NCBI GenBank assembly: GCA_903954055.1
Contig: CAJBMC010000156.1
Coordinates: forward strand, 1 to 39,235
Direction of reading: 5' to 3'
Length of the DNA: 39,235 nucleotides
Source: an uncultured Actinomycetes bacterium
GTDB lineage: Bacteria > Actinomycetota > Actinomycetes > Nanopelagicales > Nanopelagicaceae
Part shown: in pieces, positions 18,224 to 25,535 of the stretch
Layout: the number at the start of each line of letters is the position of its first letter
How positions within the stretch are numbered: the stretch's first letter is position 1
Program-made: the position numbers and the translations under genes
The notes under the pieces: model-generated
The model's input: the letters and a program-made list of their open reading frames with translations, nothing else
Database searches by the model: none
Told to the model about the DNA's origin: nothing

Positions 18224-18289
18224 CGGCCTATTTAGTTTTTTTACTGCTATTCAGTTCTGACGTGCTCTTCAATATTTTTTGCTGATGTT

Positions 18290-18721
18290 CTAGAAAAGTC
18301 CCGGAAAAACTTCTTCAGAGACATCAGCAAAACTCTTTTCGCGATCGGCGAGGTATTCAGCCCAGGCACCGCTATCCCAAATTTCAACGCGAGTATTTGC
18401 GCCGATAACAACGCACTCTTTTTCAAGATCTGCATAAGTACGAAGTCCTTGTGGAATCGTGATGCGACCTTGGCGATCAGGAATTTCATCGTGCGCGCCG
18501 GCAAACATCACGCGCTGGTAATCACGAGCGGCTTTAGCTGTCACTGGCGCTTGGCGCAGGGTCTCTGTGATGTGGGCAAATTCAGTTGCAGGAAATACGT
18601 AGAGGCAACGCTCTTGACCCTTGGTAATAACAAGGCCTGGCGAGAGCTCTTCACGGAATTTGGCGGGAAGGATCAAACGCCCCTTCTCATCAAGCTTTGG
18701 CTCGTGAGTTCCAAGAAACAT
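18290..18721 (-). CDS. mraZ: Transcriptional regulator MraZ
   Basis: AbrB-like DNA-binding protein that forms ring oligomers and controls the dcw operon by binding short repeats in its own promoter. The 143-residue sequence contains two tandem half-domains with the family signatures [22 protein letters not shown] and, in the second half, [17 protein letters not shown]. It is the first gene of the leftward dcw operon. The ATG at 18721 is preceded by an AAGGTGG ribosome-binding site. An array of 10-bp G-rich repeats, the expected type of MraZ operator, begins about 45 bases upstream. Confidence 0.97.
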   Translation of the reverse strand: MFLGTHEPKLDEKGRLILPAKFREELSPGLVITKGQERCLYVFPATEFAHITETLRQAPVTAKAARDYQRVMFAGAHDEIPDRQGRITIPQGLRTYADLEKECVVIGANTRVEIWDSGAWAEYLADREKSFADVSEEVFPGLF

Positions 18722-18738
18722 TTTTCACCACCTTCCCC

Positions 18739-18766
18739 AAGGTATGAGCGTGATTTCCACGCTCAA
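18739..18766 (-). promoter_or_regulatory. Candidate mraZ (dcw operon) promoter with palindromic spacer
   Basis: TTGAGC (18761-18766) and TACCTT (18739-18744) on the minus strand are 16 bases apart, and the same -10 sequence appears in the candidate ftsZ promoter. The spacer contains a perfect inverted repeat, GAGCGTG/CACGCTC (18746-18752 with 18758-18764, five-base loop), which could be an operator or an RNA hairpin if transcription starts further upstream. The first MraZ-like box starts two bases upstream of the -35. If this is the real promoter, the leader is only about 11 bases. Confidence 0.3.
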
Positions 18767-18767
18767 T

Positions 18768-18847
18768 TCCCCACTTTACACCACTTTCCCCCTTTTTACA
18801 CCACTATTCTCCAAATATTTCCCTTTCTCACCCACCTCCCCCCACCG
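18768..18847 (-). promoter_or_regulatory. MraZ operator: array of 10-bp repeats
   Basis: Read on the minus strand, four adjoining 10-mers end next to the promoter: ATAGTGGTGT (18798-18807), AAAAAGGGGG (18788-18797), AAAGTGGTGT (18778-18787) and AAAGTGGGGA (18768-18777). Weaker units continue upstream in the same register (TATTTGGAGA, GAAAGGGAAA, AGGTGGGTGA, CGGTGGGGGG) to 18847, always with G residues at positions 6-7 or 5-7. Known MraZ boxes are TGGG or AAAGTG direct repeats with about 10-bp spacing upstream of mraZ, which matches the core well. The outer four units are less certain because the region is G-rich overall. Confidence 0.65.
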
Positions 18848-18891
18848 CTCTTGCGGGCTCACCGAGCGATACCGGAAAGGAAAAAGGGCAG

Positions 18892-18919
18892 AAAAAAACC
18901 CGGCCGATTGGGCCGGGTT
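18892..18919 (-). terminator. Rho-independent terminator after the SOS cassette/DUF3040 gene
   Basis: Perfect nine-base stem AACCCGGCC/GGCCGGGTT (18897-18905 with 18911-18919, five-base loop) followed on the minus strand by a run of T (18892-18898). It lies 19 bases past the DUF3040 stop and insulates the SOS cassette from the mraZ promoter just downstream. Confidence 0.9.
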
Positions 18920-18937
18920 GAGCTTTGATTCGAGGAT

Positions 18938-19300
18938 TTATTCGAAGGTGCGGCGATCCCAACGCTCTTGGAGGCGAGCGCTCATCGAGCGTGGTGATTT
19001 GAAGGTACGGGGCGCTGAGATGCCCTTTCCTGCGAGCAAGCGCAACAACATCAATAGCCCCGCAAGGGCGACGATGAAACCTGCAACTCCAAGGAGCGTT
19101 ACCTGTGCAATCAATCCAGCGAAGAGAATTGCAATGCCGGTGGCGATCAGGGCGATACCAAGGAGGGCGCCACCAGGTGCCTTTCGTATCAAGGTAGCTG
19201 TATCTGAGCCTGCCAGCGTTGATTGCAGGCGTGGATCGTCAGAGGCGAGCGCCGCCTCCATCTCCGCTAGTAAGCGGCGTTCCCGATCTGAAAGTGCCAT
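18938..19300 (-). CDS. DUF3040 membrane protein
   Basis: A 120-residue actinobacterial DUF3040 protein of unknown function. It begins MALSDRERRLLAEMEAALASDDPRLQ-like, the charged N-terminal helix typical of the family, followed by two membrane helices (about residues 43-64 and 68-90) and a basic C-terminal tail. ATG at 19300 is preferred because family members start M-x-L-S; a GTG two codons upstream is also possible. Homologues sit between the dcw and metF/pknL regions in Mycobacterium (Rv2169c), and here it is the last gene behind dinB with a terminator after it. Any link to SOS is only positional. Confidence 0.82.
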   Translation of the reverse strand: MALSDRERRLLAEMEAALASDDPRLQSTLAGSDTATLIRKAPGGALLGIALIATGIAILFAGLIAQVTLLGVAGFIVALAGLLMLLRLLAGKGISAPRTFKSPRSMSARLQERWDRRTFE

Positions 19301-19318
19301 ATACACACAATAGAACAG

Positions 19319-20500
19319 TTATGACTTTCCGTCATCTCCATCGGGGGTTGATGGTCGAATCAGCCGTCCTGGCCGGACGCTCGAGCTGCCAAAGCGAGCG
19401 CGGGCCTTATCGATTGCGCTATCTGCATCCCGCCACCCCTTTTCGCGCGAGCCTAGGAGCATCTGTTCATGGGCCGCCTCTTGCAGGTTCTCGAGCGATA
19501 CCGCAACAAGTCGTAATCGAGCGCCATTAATTTTCAAGGCCTTATAAAGGGTACGGACAACCTCGTAGATATCTTGAGTGCTATCGATTGCCAGGGGAAG
19601 AGTCTTGCTGCGATTAATCGTAGTGAAATCTGCGAAACGGACTTTGATTCCGACCGTCTTTGCAAAGAGGCCTCGATCTCGTAAGCGCGCCGTCGCCTTC
19701 TCTGTCATGCGTAAGAACTCGCGGAGAATCTCTTCTGGGTTATCTAAGTCGTATGCAAAAGTCTCTGCATTACTGATGCTCTTATCGGGTTCGTCGTTAC
19801 TGACATCGCGCAGATCTCGACCCCATGCAAGTTCATAGAGCGAAGCTCCTGTGGAATCACCGAGGGCTCGAATGAGAGTCGAACGCGGGGTATTGGCGAT
19901 ATCGCCAATCGTATGAAGTCCTAAGCGATCGAGCGCTTCGCCGGTCTTAGGGCCGACTCCCCACATCGCACCAACAGGAAGCGGATGTAAAAACTCTAAT
20001 AACCGTTCATCTAGAATCTCAAGCATTCCATTGGGTTTGCAATGTTGTGATGCAAGTTTTGCAATGAACTTATTTGATGCGATTCCTACCGAACAGGTAA
20101 TGCCCTCTTGTGCCTGGACCTCATCGCGAATCTTCTGCGCAATTTCGCGACCAGTACCTAATAATTTTAAGGCCCCCGTCACATCGAGAAATGCCTCATC
20201 GAGTGAGATGGGTTCTACCTTCGGTGTGTAGGTAGAGAAAATGTTCATTATACGTTCGGAGATTTCAGAATAGCGATGATGTTCTGGGGCGATAAAGATT
20301 GCTTGCGGCGCCATCCGCTGCGCTCTACCCACTGGCATAGCTGCTCGGATTCCAAATTTACGTGCCGCGTAATTAGCAGAGAGCACTACCCCTCGAGCAC
20401 CTGCGCCAACTACAACTGCTTTACCTCGCAACTCTGGGTGATCGAGCTCTGCTACAGATGCGTAGAACGCATCCATATCTACATGCAGGATTGTGCTCAT
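19319..20500 (-). CDS. dinB: DNA polymerase IV (Y family)
   Basis: Translesion DNA polymerase. The 393-residue sequence has the catalytic start HVDMDAFYASVAELDHPEL, the second acidic motif ISLDEAFLDVTG (about residues 98-109), GIASNKFIAKLASQHCKPNG and the helix-hairpin-helix region WGVGPKTGEALDRLG. In the little finger, EQMLLGSREKGW occupies the place of the usual QLSLF-type clamp-binding motif; the extreme C-terminus has none. The ATG overlaps the upstream polymerase gene by four bases (ATGA), so the two polymerases are translationally coupled and should be co-induced from the LexA-controlled promoter at 24.1 kb. Confidence 0.96.
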   Translation of the reverse strand: MSTILHVDMDAFYASVAELDHPELRGKAVVVGAGARGVVLSANYAARKFGIRAAMPVGRAQRMAPQAIFIAPEHHRYSEISERIMNIFSTYTPKVEPISLDEAFLDVTGALKLLGTGREIAQKIRDEVQAQEGITCSVGIASNKFIAKLASQHCKPNGMLEILDERLLEFLHPLPVGAMWGVGPKTGEALDRLGLHTIGDIANTPRSTLIRALGDSTGASLYELAWGRDLRDVSNDEPDKSISNAETFAYDLDNPEEILREFLRMTEKATARLRDRGLFAKTVGIKVRFADFTTINRSKTLPLAIDSTQDIYEVVRTLYKALKINGARLRLVAVSLENLQEAAHEQMLLGSREKGWRDADSAIDKARARFGSSSVRPGRLIRPSTPDGDDGKS

Positions 20501-23500
20501 ATCGCCACACTACCTTTCTTGAGATTCCATTCTTGATAGGCGCTTCGTAGATCCCAGACACCTGTTGCGCGAATTGAGATTCCACGTTCGCCGGTGCGGC
20601 GAGTAACGCCCCGTACGAGAAATAGTGAGGTCGCATAGAGGGTCTGCGCATATTCGCCGCTACCCGATTGCAGTACATCGGGGAAGAAGGTGGCATCGCT
20701 ACACCCATAACCATCATCGAGAGAGAGGAAGAGAACGCGCTTACCTGAACGCACTGGTGGGGATTGCAATGCGACTTTAACCCCGGCGATAAGAACAGTG
20801 CTATTGCTCCGCTGTTGTAATAAATCACAAGAACGCGTAGCGCCGATGGCGTTGAGAAATTCGGCATATGGTGAAATCAGATGCTCTGAGAGATCCATAC
20901 CGAGACGCGAAAGTTCGTGTGCCATTTTTTCACTACTGGTCATAGCCGGTAGTCCACTCGCCTCTAAGAGCGGTGGCGCAAGTCCAAGTGACATCTGCCC
21001 ACCTGATAACGCTGGCGTAGAGCTCTTCTGTAAATCAGCTAAGTGCAATAACAAATCGCGATGAGTAATTTCATTATTGATATGGAGTGCATCGAGAGCG
21101 CCGGTAAGAATCAAGGTCTCGATTGTCGGCGCAGCAGCACCAGACCTGCGATAGAAATCTGCTAAATCAATATATGGCTGACCTGCTGCAATATTTGCAA
21201 TCTCTCGCTCGCTTGCACCAGAGACTGCCGATAGCGCGATGCGAATTGCCGGCCTATCCCCTGTTAACTCAACTCGATAATCACTACCTGAGTAATTAAT
21301 ATCCAACGGCGCAAGTGGCACGCCCATCTGACGCGCTTCATCAATCATCAACCGCTTGGGGTACATACCCGGATCATGGGTAAGAACGCCTGCGATAAAT
21401 GCCGCAGGGTAATGAGTCTTTAACCATGCAGATTGATAGGTAGGTAAGGCAAATGCGGCAGCGTGTGCTTTACAGAAACCGAAGGATGCAAATGCGCGCA
21501 AAATTTCCCAGACTGTTGTAATTGTTGAAAGCTCGTAGCCATTTTCAGTTGCTGCAGGGAAGAACCAATCGCAGACCTCTTGCTGTCCTTCTTTACTGCC
21601 GAGCGCGCGACGCTTCTCATCGCCTGCCGCTAATGAGATACCTGTCATCACAGAGATAATCGATATGACCTGTTCGTGAAAGACGACAACACCTTCAGTC
21701 TCAGCCAATATCGGGGCGAGAGTGGGATGAATTAACTGTGGGGCGGTAAAGCCACCACGGGCCTCAAGGAAGGGGCGAATCATGTCGCTCTTAACTGGCC
21801 CTGGTCGAAAGAGCGAGATATCGATGACGAGATCATTAAAGGTGCGCGGCTGTAGCTTGCCGACGAGTTCGCGTTGTCCTGGGCTCTCGATCTGAAAGAG
21901 ACCGAAGGTCTGCGTTGATTGAATCAATTGATATGTAGCAGGATCATCGAGCGGAACAGCATCGATATCGAACTCTGGATCTGCAGTACGTCTAATCTCT
22001 TCGACGGCGTGAGCGATAGCAGATTGCATACGCACACCTAAGACATCGAGCTTTAGTAATCCAATATCTTCGACATCATCTTTATCAAATTCGAGCATTG
22101 GATATCCGCCCGCGCTGATCTGTAGCGGAGTGCGATCAAGCAAGGTCGCATCTGAGAGAGCGATGGCACAGGGATGCATTGCAAGGTGGCGCGGTAGACC
22201 ATCGAGGCGTTGCGCCATTGCAATAGTCATCGCCATCAAGGGTGCAGATGTATTGAGCGACTTTAACTCTGGCAGCGATGCAAGCGCTGCCTCAATATTG
22301 GCGGCGCGAATATGGGGCATCGACTTTGCGAGAAGATCAATCTCGACTGCAGGGAGGCCGAGCGCAGCGCCAGCATCACGAATTGCATGGCGTGCACGGT
22401 AGGTCTCAACCATCGCAACCGTGGCACAGCGAGAGATCGCGCTAGGTACAGTAAAAGATGGCGCTCCATATCGAGCAAAGGTGGCGTCGTAAATCTCTAA
22501 CCGTCGTGCGGATTCGACATCGATATCGATATCAGGAAGTGCGCGACGTAGCGGTGAACAGAAACGTTCCATCAAGAGGCCATGTTCGATGGGATCAACG
22601 CCAGATATTCCAAGTAAGTGACAGATGAGAGAACCGGCGCCGGAACCACGAGCTGCAACGCGGATGCCTTTTTCGCGCGCCATAGCGGTGATATCGGCAA
22701 CGGTGAGAAAGTAGGACTCGAAGCCAAGTGTTGCCACCGTCGCAAGTTCATCATCAAGCCGGGCGCGTGCAGTGCGAATGCGATCGCTATCGGTATAACG
22801 CCAATGCAACCCTGATTCGGTACGTTCGCGTAATACCCGCCGCATATCTGCAGCGTTAGCTGCCCCCACCACATCTGCCTCAGGGAGATGAACGTCGCCT
22901 AAACCGATATCGCGCTGCGGTGATAATAATGATCGCTCTGCCCATTCGCGGGTCTTCTTTAATAATAATCGTGGTGAACCTTCGCCGGCAGCGCGCGCAA
23001 TCTCTGCCGCAAGAGCCTGCATCTCACCGCTACTCTTCAAAAATCCCTCTGCATTACGGCGTTCGAGATGGCGTCGATCGAGTGGAACTAATTGCCGCGC
23101 ACAATCGAGAATATCGGCTACTGGACCATCGCTGCGATCGCGCATGCGTACAGCATTGGTAATTACTGCATCAATATCGTGTTCGCGAGCAAAGACCAAT
23201 GACCTTGCTGCATGAGCTGTCGAGCGCGCTCCATTACCGGCGACTAAATGTGAGACACATTCGATAGCGTGGTCAGCAAAGTAGGGGCGGGTCTTATTGA
23301 AGATATCCATTGCCATATCGAAGCGATGAAGTGCAATCGCCTCAGATACTGGCGACTCAGGGCCATGTAATAAATAGAGCTGCGTGCTGTGCTCGGAGAA
23401 TTTTTCGAGGATATCCATAGTGATGACTGGAATGCGATCTGGTGAGTTAAAGGTAATACCGCGGTAGAGGTGCATGAGATTGCGATATCCCCCATCGCTG

Positions 23501-23781
23501 CCAGCGAGAATTGTGACGCGAGGAAAATTTTTTCGATCTGATGCGATACCTACAGATTCAGAGTTAATGAGATCGATCTGAAGGTTGATGCCGATAATCG
23601 GCGCGATGCCGTATTGGAGACAACTCTTTGCAAAGCGAATCGTGCCGGCAAATGAATCGCGATCAGTCAAGCCAATCGCAGGCATCTCAAATTCAGCAGC
23701 GCGCGCAACTAAGTCGTGCGGCATTGTTGTGCCGTACTTAAATGAGTATGCACTTGTAGTGCGGAGATGGATAAAGCTCAT
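20497..23781 (-). CDS. dnaE2: Second DnaE-type DNA polymerase III alpha subunit (DnaE2/ImuC-like)
   Basis: C-family polymerase alpha subunit of 1094 residues. Order: PHP domain (1-about 270), polymerase palm with ARGSGAGSLICHLLGISGVDP and the catalytic ALPDIDIDVESARR, thumb/fingers with FQIESPGQRELVGKLQPR and VVFHEQVISI, a helix-hairpin-helix region, a QMSLGL sequence at about 929-934 where the beta-clamp motif is expected, and a C-terminal OB fold (VLIAGVKVAL). The PHP metal ligands are altered: HLR instead of HLH at the start, TDRD instead of TDHD/TDHG, and GINL where an acidic residue is usual, so proofreading by this domain is unlikely. Pairing with dinB and DUF6504 under a LexA box supports an error-prone role. 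No imuA or imuB is present here. Confidence 0.93.
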   Translation of the reverse strand: MSFIHLRTTSAYSFKYGTTMPHDLVARAAEFEMPAIGLTDRDSFAGTIRFAKSCLQYGIAPIIGINLQIDLINSESVGIASDRKNFPRVTILAGSDGGYRNLMHLYRGITFNSPDRIPVITMDILEKFSEHSTQLYLLHGPESPVSEAIALHRFDMAMDIFNKTRPYFADHAIECVSHLVAGNGARSTAHAARSLVFAREHDIDAVITNAVRMRDRSDGPVADILDCARQLVPLDRRHLERRNAEGFLKSSGEMQALAAEIARAAGEGSPRLLLKKTREWAERSLLSPQRDIGLGDVHLPEADVVGAANAADMRRVLRERTESGLHWRYTDSDRIRTARARLDDELATVATLGFESYFLTVADITAMAREKGIRVAARGSGAGSLICHLLGISGVDPIEHGLLMERFCSPLRRALPDIDIDVESARRLEIYDATFARYGAPSFTVPSAISRCATVAMVETYRARHAIRDAGAALGLPAVEIDLLAKSMPHIRAANIEAALASLPELKSLNTSAPLMAMTIAMAQRLDGLPRHLAMHPCAIALSDATLLDRTPLQISAGGYPMLEFDKDDVEDIGLLKLDVLGVRMQSAIAHAVEEIRRTADPEFDIDAVPLDDPATYQLIQSTQTFGLFQIESPGQRELVGKLQPRTFNDLVIDISLFRPGPVKSDMIRPFLEARGGFTAPQLIHPTLAPILAETEGVVVFHEQVISIISVMTGISLAAGDEKRRALGSKEGQQEVCDWFFPAATENGYELSTITTVWEILRAFASFGFCKAHAAAFALPTYQSAWLKTHYPAAFIAGVLTHDPGMYPKRLMIDEARQMGVPLAPLDINYSGSDYRVELTGDRPAIRIALSAVSGASEREIANIAAGQPYIDLADFYRRSGAAAPTIETLILTGALDALHINNEITHRDLLLHLADLQKSSTPALSGGQMSLGLAPPLLEASGLPAMTSSEKMAHELSRLGMDLSEHLISPYAEFLNAIGATRSCDLLQQRSNSTVLIAGVKVALQSPPVRSGKRVLFLSLDDGYGCSDATFFPDVLQSGSGEYAQTLYATSLFLVRGVTRRTGERGISIRATGVWDLRSAYQEWNLKKGSVAI

Positions 23782-23809
23782 GAGGTATCAGAGTGAGGGG
23801 TAGCAACAA

Positions 23810-24088
23810 CTAGATAGTTGTGACGATCCACTGTCCTGTCGCTTCATCACGTTCGAGTTGAAATGTTGTCAGCGTGCCAATCGGTGCAGCCTCAACCCGC
23901 CATAAGGCGCGCGCCTGATCATCGGGGCGATACTTGCCATCGCTGACTCGGTTCCACCACCCACCGGATTCGCACCATCGCGAGAGAACTGCATGGATTC
24001 GGAAGCGCTTTCCGCGGAAGGTGAATTCGATAGGAGTAGTCGGTCCATCAATCAGGACTTCTCCTGCAGGGATTACTTCGCTCGCCAT
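23810..24088 (-). CDS. DUF6504 family protein
   Basis: A 92-residue protein of the DUF6504 family, found beside dinB and dnaE-type polymerases in actinobacteria; its biochemical function is unknown. The central part is rich in Trp and Arg (SRWCESGGWWNR, ALWRVEA) and reads like a small beta-rich domain. The ATG at 24088 has a near-perfect Shine-Dalgarno (AAGGAGG, 24095-24101) and is the first gene after the LexA box at 24122-24139, so this gene heads the SOS cassette. It ends 28 bases before the polymerase gene. Confidence 0.85.
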   Translation of the reverse strand: MASEVIPAGEVLIDGPTTPIEFTFRGKRFRIHAVLSRWCESGGWWNRVSDGKYRPDDQARALWRVEAAPIGTLTTFQLERDEATGQWIVTTI

Positions 24089-24121
24089 GGTGATCCTCCT
24101 TTGTAATAGGTGTAATAGATA

Positions 24122-24139
24122 TTCGAACAGATGTTCGAA
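24122..24139. promoter_or_regulatory. LexA (SOS) box
   Basis: TTCGAAC-AGAT-GTTCGAA is a perfect seven-base inverted repeat around four bases and matches the Gram-positive/actinobacterial LexA consensus CGAAC-N4-GTTCG. It lies 34 bases upstream of the DUF6504 start. On the minus strand it would overlap or abut the -35 region, with AT-rich -10 candidates (TATCTA, TATTAC) just downstream. It should repress the DUF6504-dnaE2-dinB cassette until DNA damage. The rightward DoxX gene starts 151 bases away and may be unaffected. Confidence 0.92.
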
Positions 24140-24218
24140 AAATAGCCCACCCCACTGACAAGGGCAACGCTCGACTTCTCCTTGAGGGTTGCCGGCGTGT
24201 TACGAGCGTAAAGTAATT

Positions 24219-24230
24219 GAAATTTCAACT
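24219..24230. promoter_or_regulatory. 12-bp perfect palindrome upstream of the DoxX gene
   Basis: TTGAAATTTCAA lies 60 bases before the DoxX start codon in the otherwise unstructured 24140-24290 stretch. Its left half could be a -35 hexamer (TTGAAA), but no convincing -10 follows at 16-18 bases. It may be an operator or a chance palindrome; I see no other copy in the window. Confidence 0.25.
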
Positions 24231-24290
24231 ACATCCCCTACCCTTTCATTGTGCTCAGCAGAAGTGCTGCTGCAAGAGAAATCAAGCGAA

Positions 24291-24722
24291 ATGGAGAATC
24301 AATTGAACGTACTACTCATCATCGGCCGCCTCTTCTTTGGTGCGCTCTGGATCGGCGCTGGCTTTGGCCACTTTAAGAACCTCGAAGCAATGACAGGTTA
24401 TGCAAAGTACAAGAAGCTTCCAGCTGCAAAGCTCGGAGTTCTCGGCTCAGGTCTGACATTTCTTATCGGCGGAATCCTCGTCGTGCTTGGAACATGGGTT
24501 GATCTCGGTGCGCTTCTTATCGCTATCACAGTGATTCTCGCTGCACTTATCTTCCACCAGTACTGGAAGGAGACGGATACCAATGCAAAGATGCAGGAGA
24601 CAATGGCATTTAATAAGGACATCGCACTTGGTGGCGCTGCACTTATCTTGTTCGCTCTCGTCGCTGGTGGCCTCGTGACAGATTTCGGTCCACACGTTGG
24701 AACGCTCGCACTCTTTGGCTAA
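24291..24722 (+). CDS. DoxX family membrane protein
   Basis: A 143-residue four-helix membrane protein of the DoxX family (IIGRLFFGALWIGAGFGHF near the N-terminus, then LEAMTGYAKYKKLPAAKLGVLGSG-type loop). Some DoxX proteins take part in thiol redox balance in actinobacteria; a precise role here is unknown. The frame is open for 34 codons upstream, but homology and hydrophobicity start at the ATG at 24291. The ribosome-binding site is weak. The gene is monocistronic, closed by a strong terminator at 24738-24768. It diverges from the SOS cassette. Confidence 0.82.
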   Translation: MENQLNVLLIIGRLFFGALWIGAGFGHFKNLEAMTGYAKYKKLPAAKLGVLGSGLTFLIGGILVVLGTWVDLGALLIAITVILAALIFHQYWKETDTNAKMQETMAFNKDIALGGAALILFALVAGGLVTDFGPHVGTLALFG

Positions 24723-24737
24723 GGTAAAAATTCACCG

Positions 24738-24768
24738 AAAAGCCCCTCGAGAAATCGGGGGGCTTTTT
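24738..24768 (+). terminator. Rho-independent terminator after the DoxX gene
   Basis: A ten-base stem (24741-24750 with 24755-24764, one G-T wobble) closed by a GAAA tetraloop, preceded by a run of A and followed by TTTTT. The A-run before and T-run after make it potentially bidirectional, but only the + strand has a gene ending here. Confidence 0.9.
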
Positions 24769-24791
24769 CCTTTCTACGAGAGGATGCAGCC

Positions 24792-25535
24792 ATGGAAATT
24801 GTTGGTGCACTTTTAGCCGGATCCTTTATTGGTGCAGTTTTAGGATTTGTTGGCGCAGGCGGCGCAATGCTCTCGGTTCCAATTTTGATTTACATCTTTG
24901 GTTACACACCTCACCATGCCACTACCGCTGCACTGGCCGTTGTCTTCCTGGCATCATTTTCGGGAGCAGTTCCGAAGATGCGATTGAAGGAAGTTCTCTA
25001 CCGTGATGCATTGGTTATTTGGGGAATTGGGCTAGTCACTAATATTGGATTTTCGTCAATCTCAGATTCGCTCCCTGAATCATTTATTACCACCGGCTTT
25101 GCAGTCGTGCTGACAGTTGCCGGACTATCAATGCTCCGCAATCCTTTTACCGATATCCATAAGAGAATTCCAGTTTCAGTTCTCATACTGGTCTCTCTCA
25201 TAATTGGAGCGATGACAGGTTTATTTGGCATCGGAGGAGGATTCTTAGCAATACCGATTCTCGTTCTCTTCTTTGGTACGCCACAGAAAGTTGCGGCCGG
25301 TACTTCGCTCTTAATTATTAGCCTTAACTCCATCACTGCCCTGATCGGTCACTACCATCTCTGGAATGAGGTCAAGTGGCGTACTCCAGCTTTAATGGCA
25401 GTGAGTGCAATCTATGTCGCACAAATGGCTTCTCGAAAAAATTCTGGAGCGTCTCCGATTGCGGTAAAGAAAGCCTTCTCGGTACTGCTCTTTAGTATTG
25501 CGCTCTTTACTCTGGCAAAAACCTGGCTGCTGTAA
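24792..25535 (+). CDS. TauE/SafE (TSUP) family sulfite/anion permease
   Basis: A 247-residue polytopic membrane protein with about eight helices in two repeats. Each half begins with the family's glycine-rich motif: GFVGAGGAMLSVPILI (about residues 19-34) and GLFGIGGGFLAIPILVLFF (about 141-159). TSUP proteins export sulfite, sulfonates or related organic acids; the substrate here is not deducible. A GAGAGGA ribosome-binding site precedes the ATG. The stop codon directly abuts the stop of the convergent MFS gene, without a terminator between. Confidence 0.88.
   Translation: MEIVGALLAGSFIGAVLGFVGAGGAMLSVPILIYIFGYTPHHATTAALAVVFLASFSGAVPKMRLKEVLYRDALVIWGIGLVTNIGFSSISDSLPESFITTGFAVVLTVAGLSMLRNPFTDIHKRIPVSVLILVSLIIGAMTGLFGIGGGFLAIPILVLFFGTPQKVAAGTSLLIISLNSITALIGHYHLWNEVKWRTPALMAVSAIYVAQMASRKNSGASPIAVKKAFSVLLFSIALFTLAKTWLL

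Noticed and set aside
18768-18847. CRISPR-like or satellite repeat
   Set aside because: Units are 10 bp, adjoining and degenerate, without spacers; position before mraZ explains them as MraZ boxes.
18449-19313. Rightward open frames of 159 and 189 codons over mraZ, its promoter and DUF3040
   Set aside because: They run through the MraZ boxes, a terminator and two genes on the other strand, and their sequences look like no protein family.
23806-23821. Small hairpin at the DUF6504 stop codon
   Set aside because: Only six or seven AT-rich pairs with a two- to four-base loop and no T-run; too weak to call a terminator.
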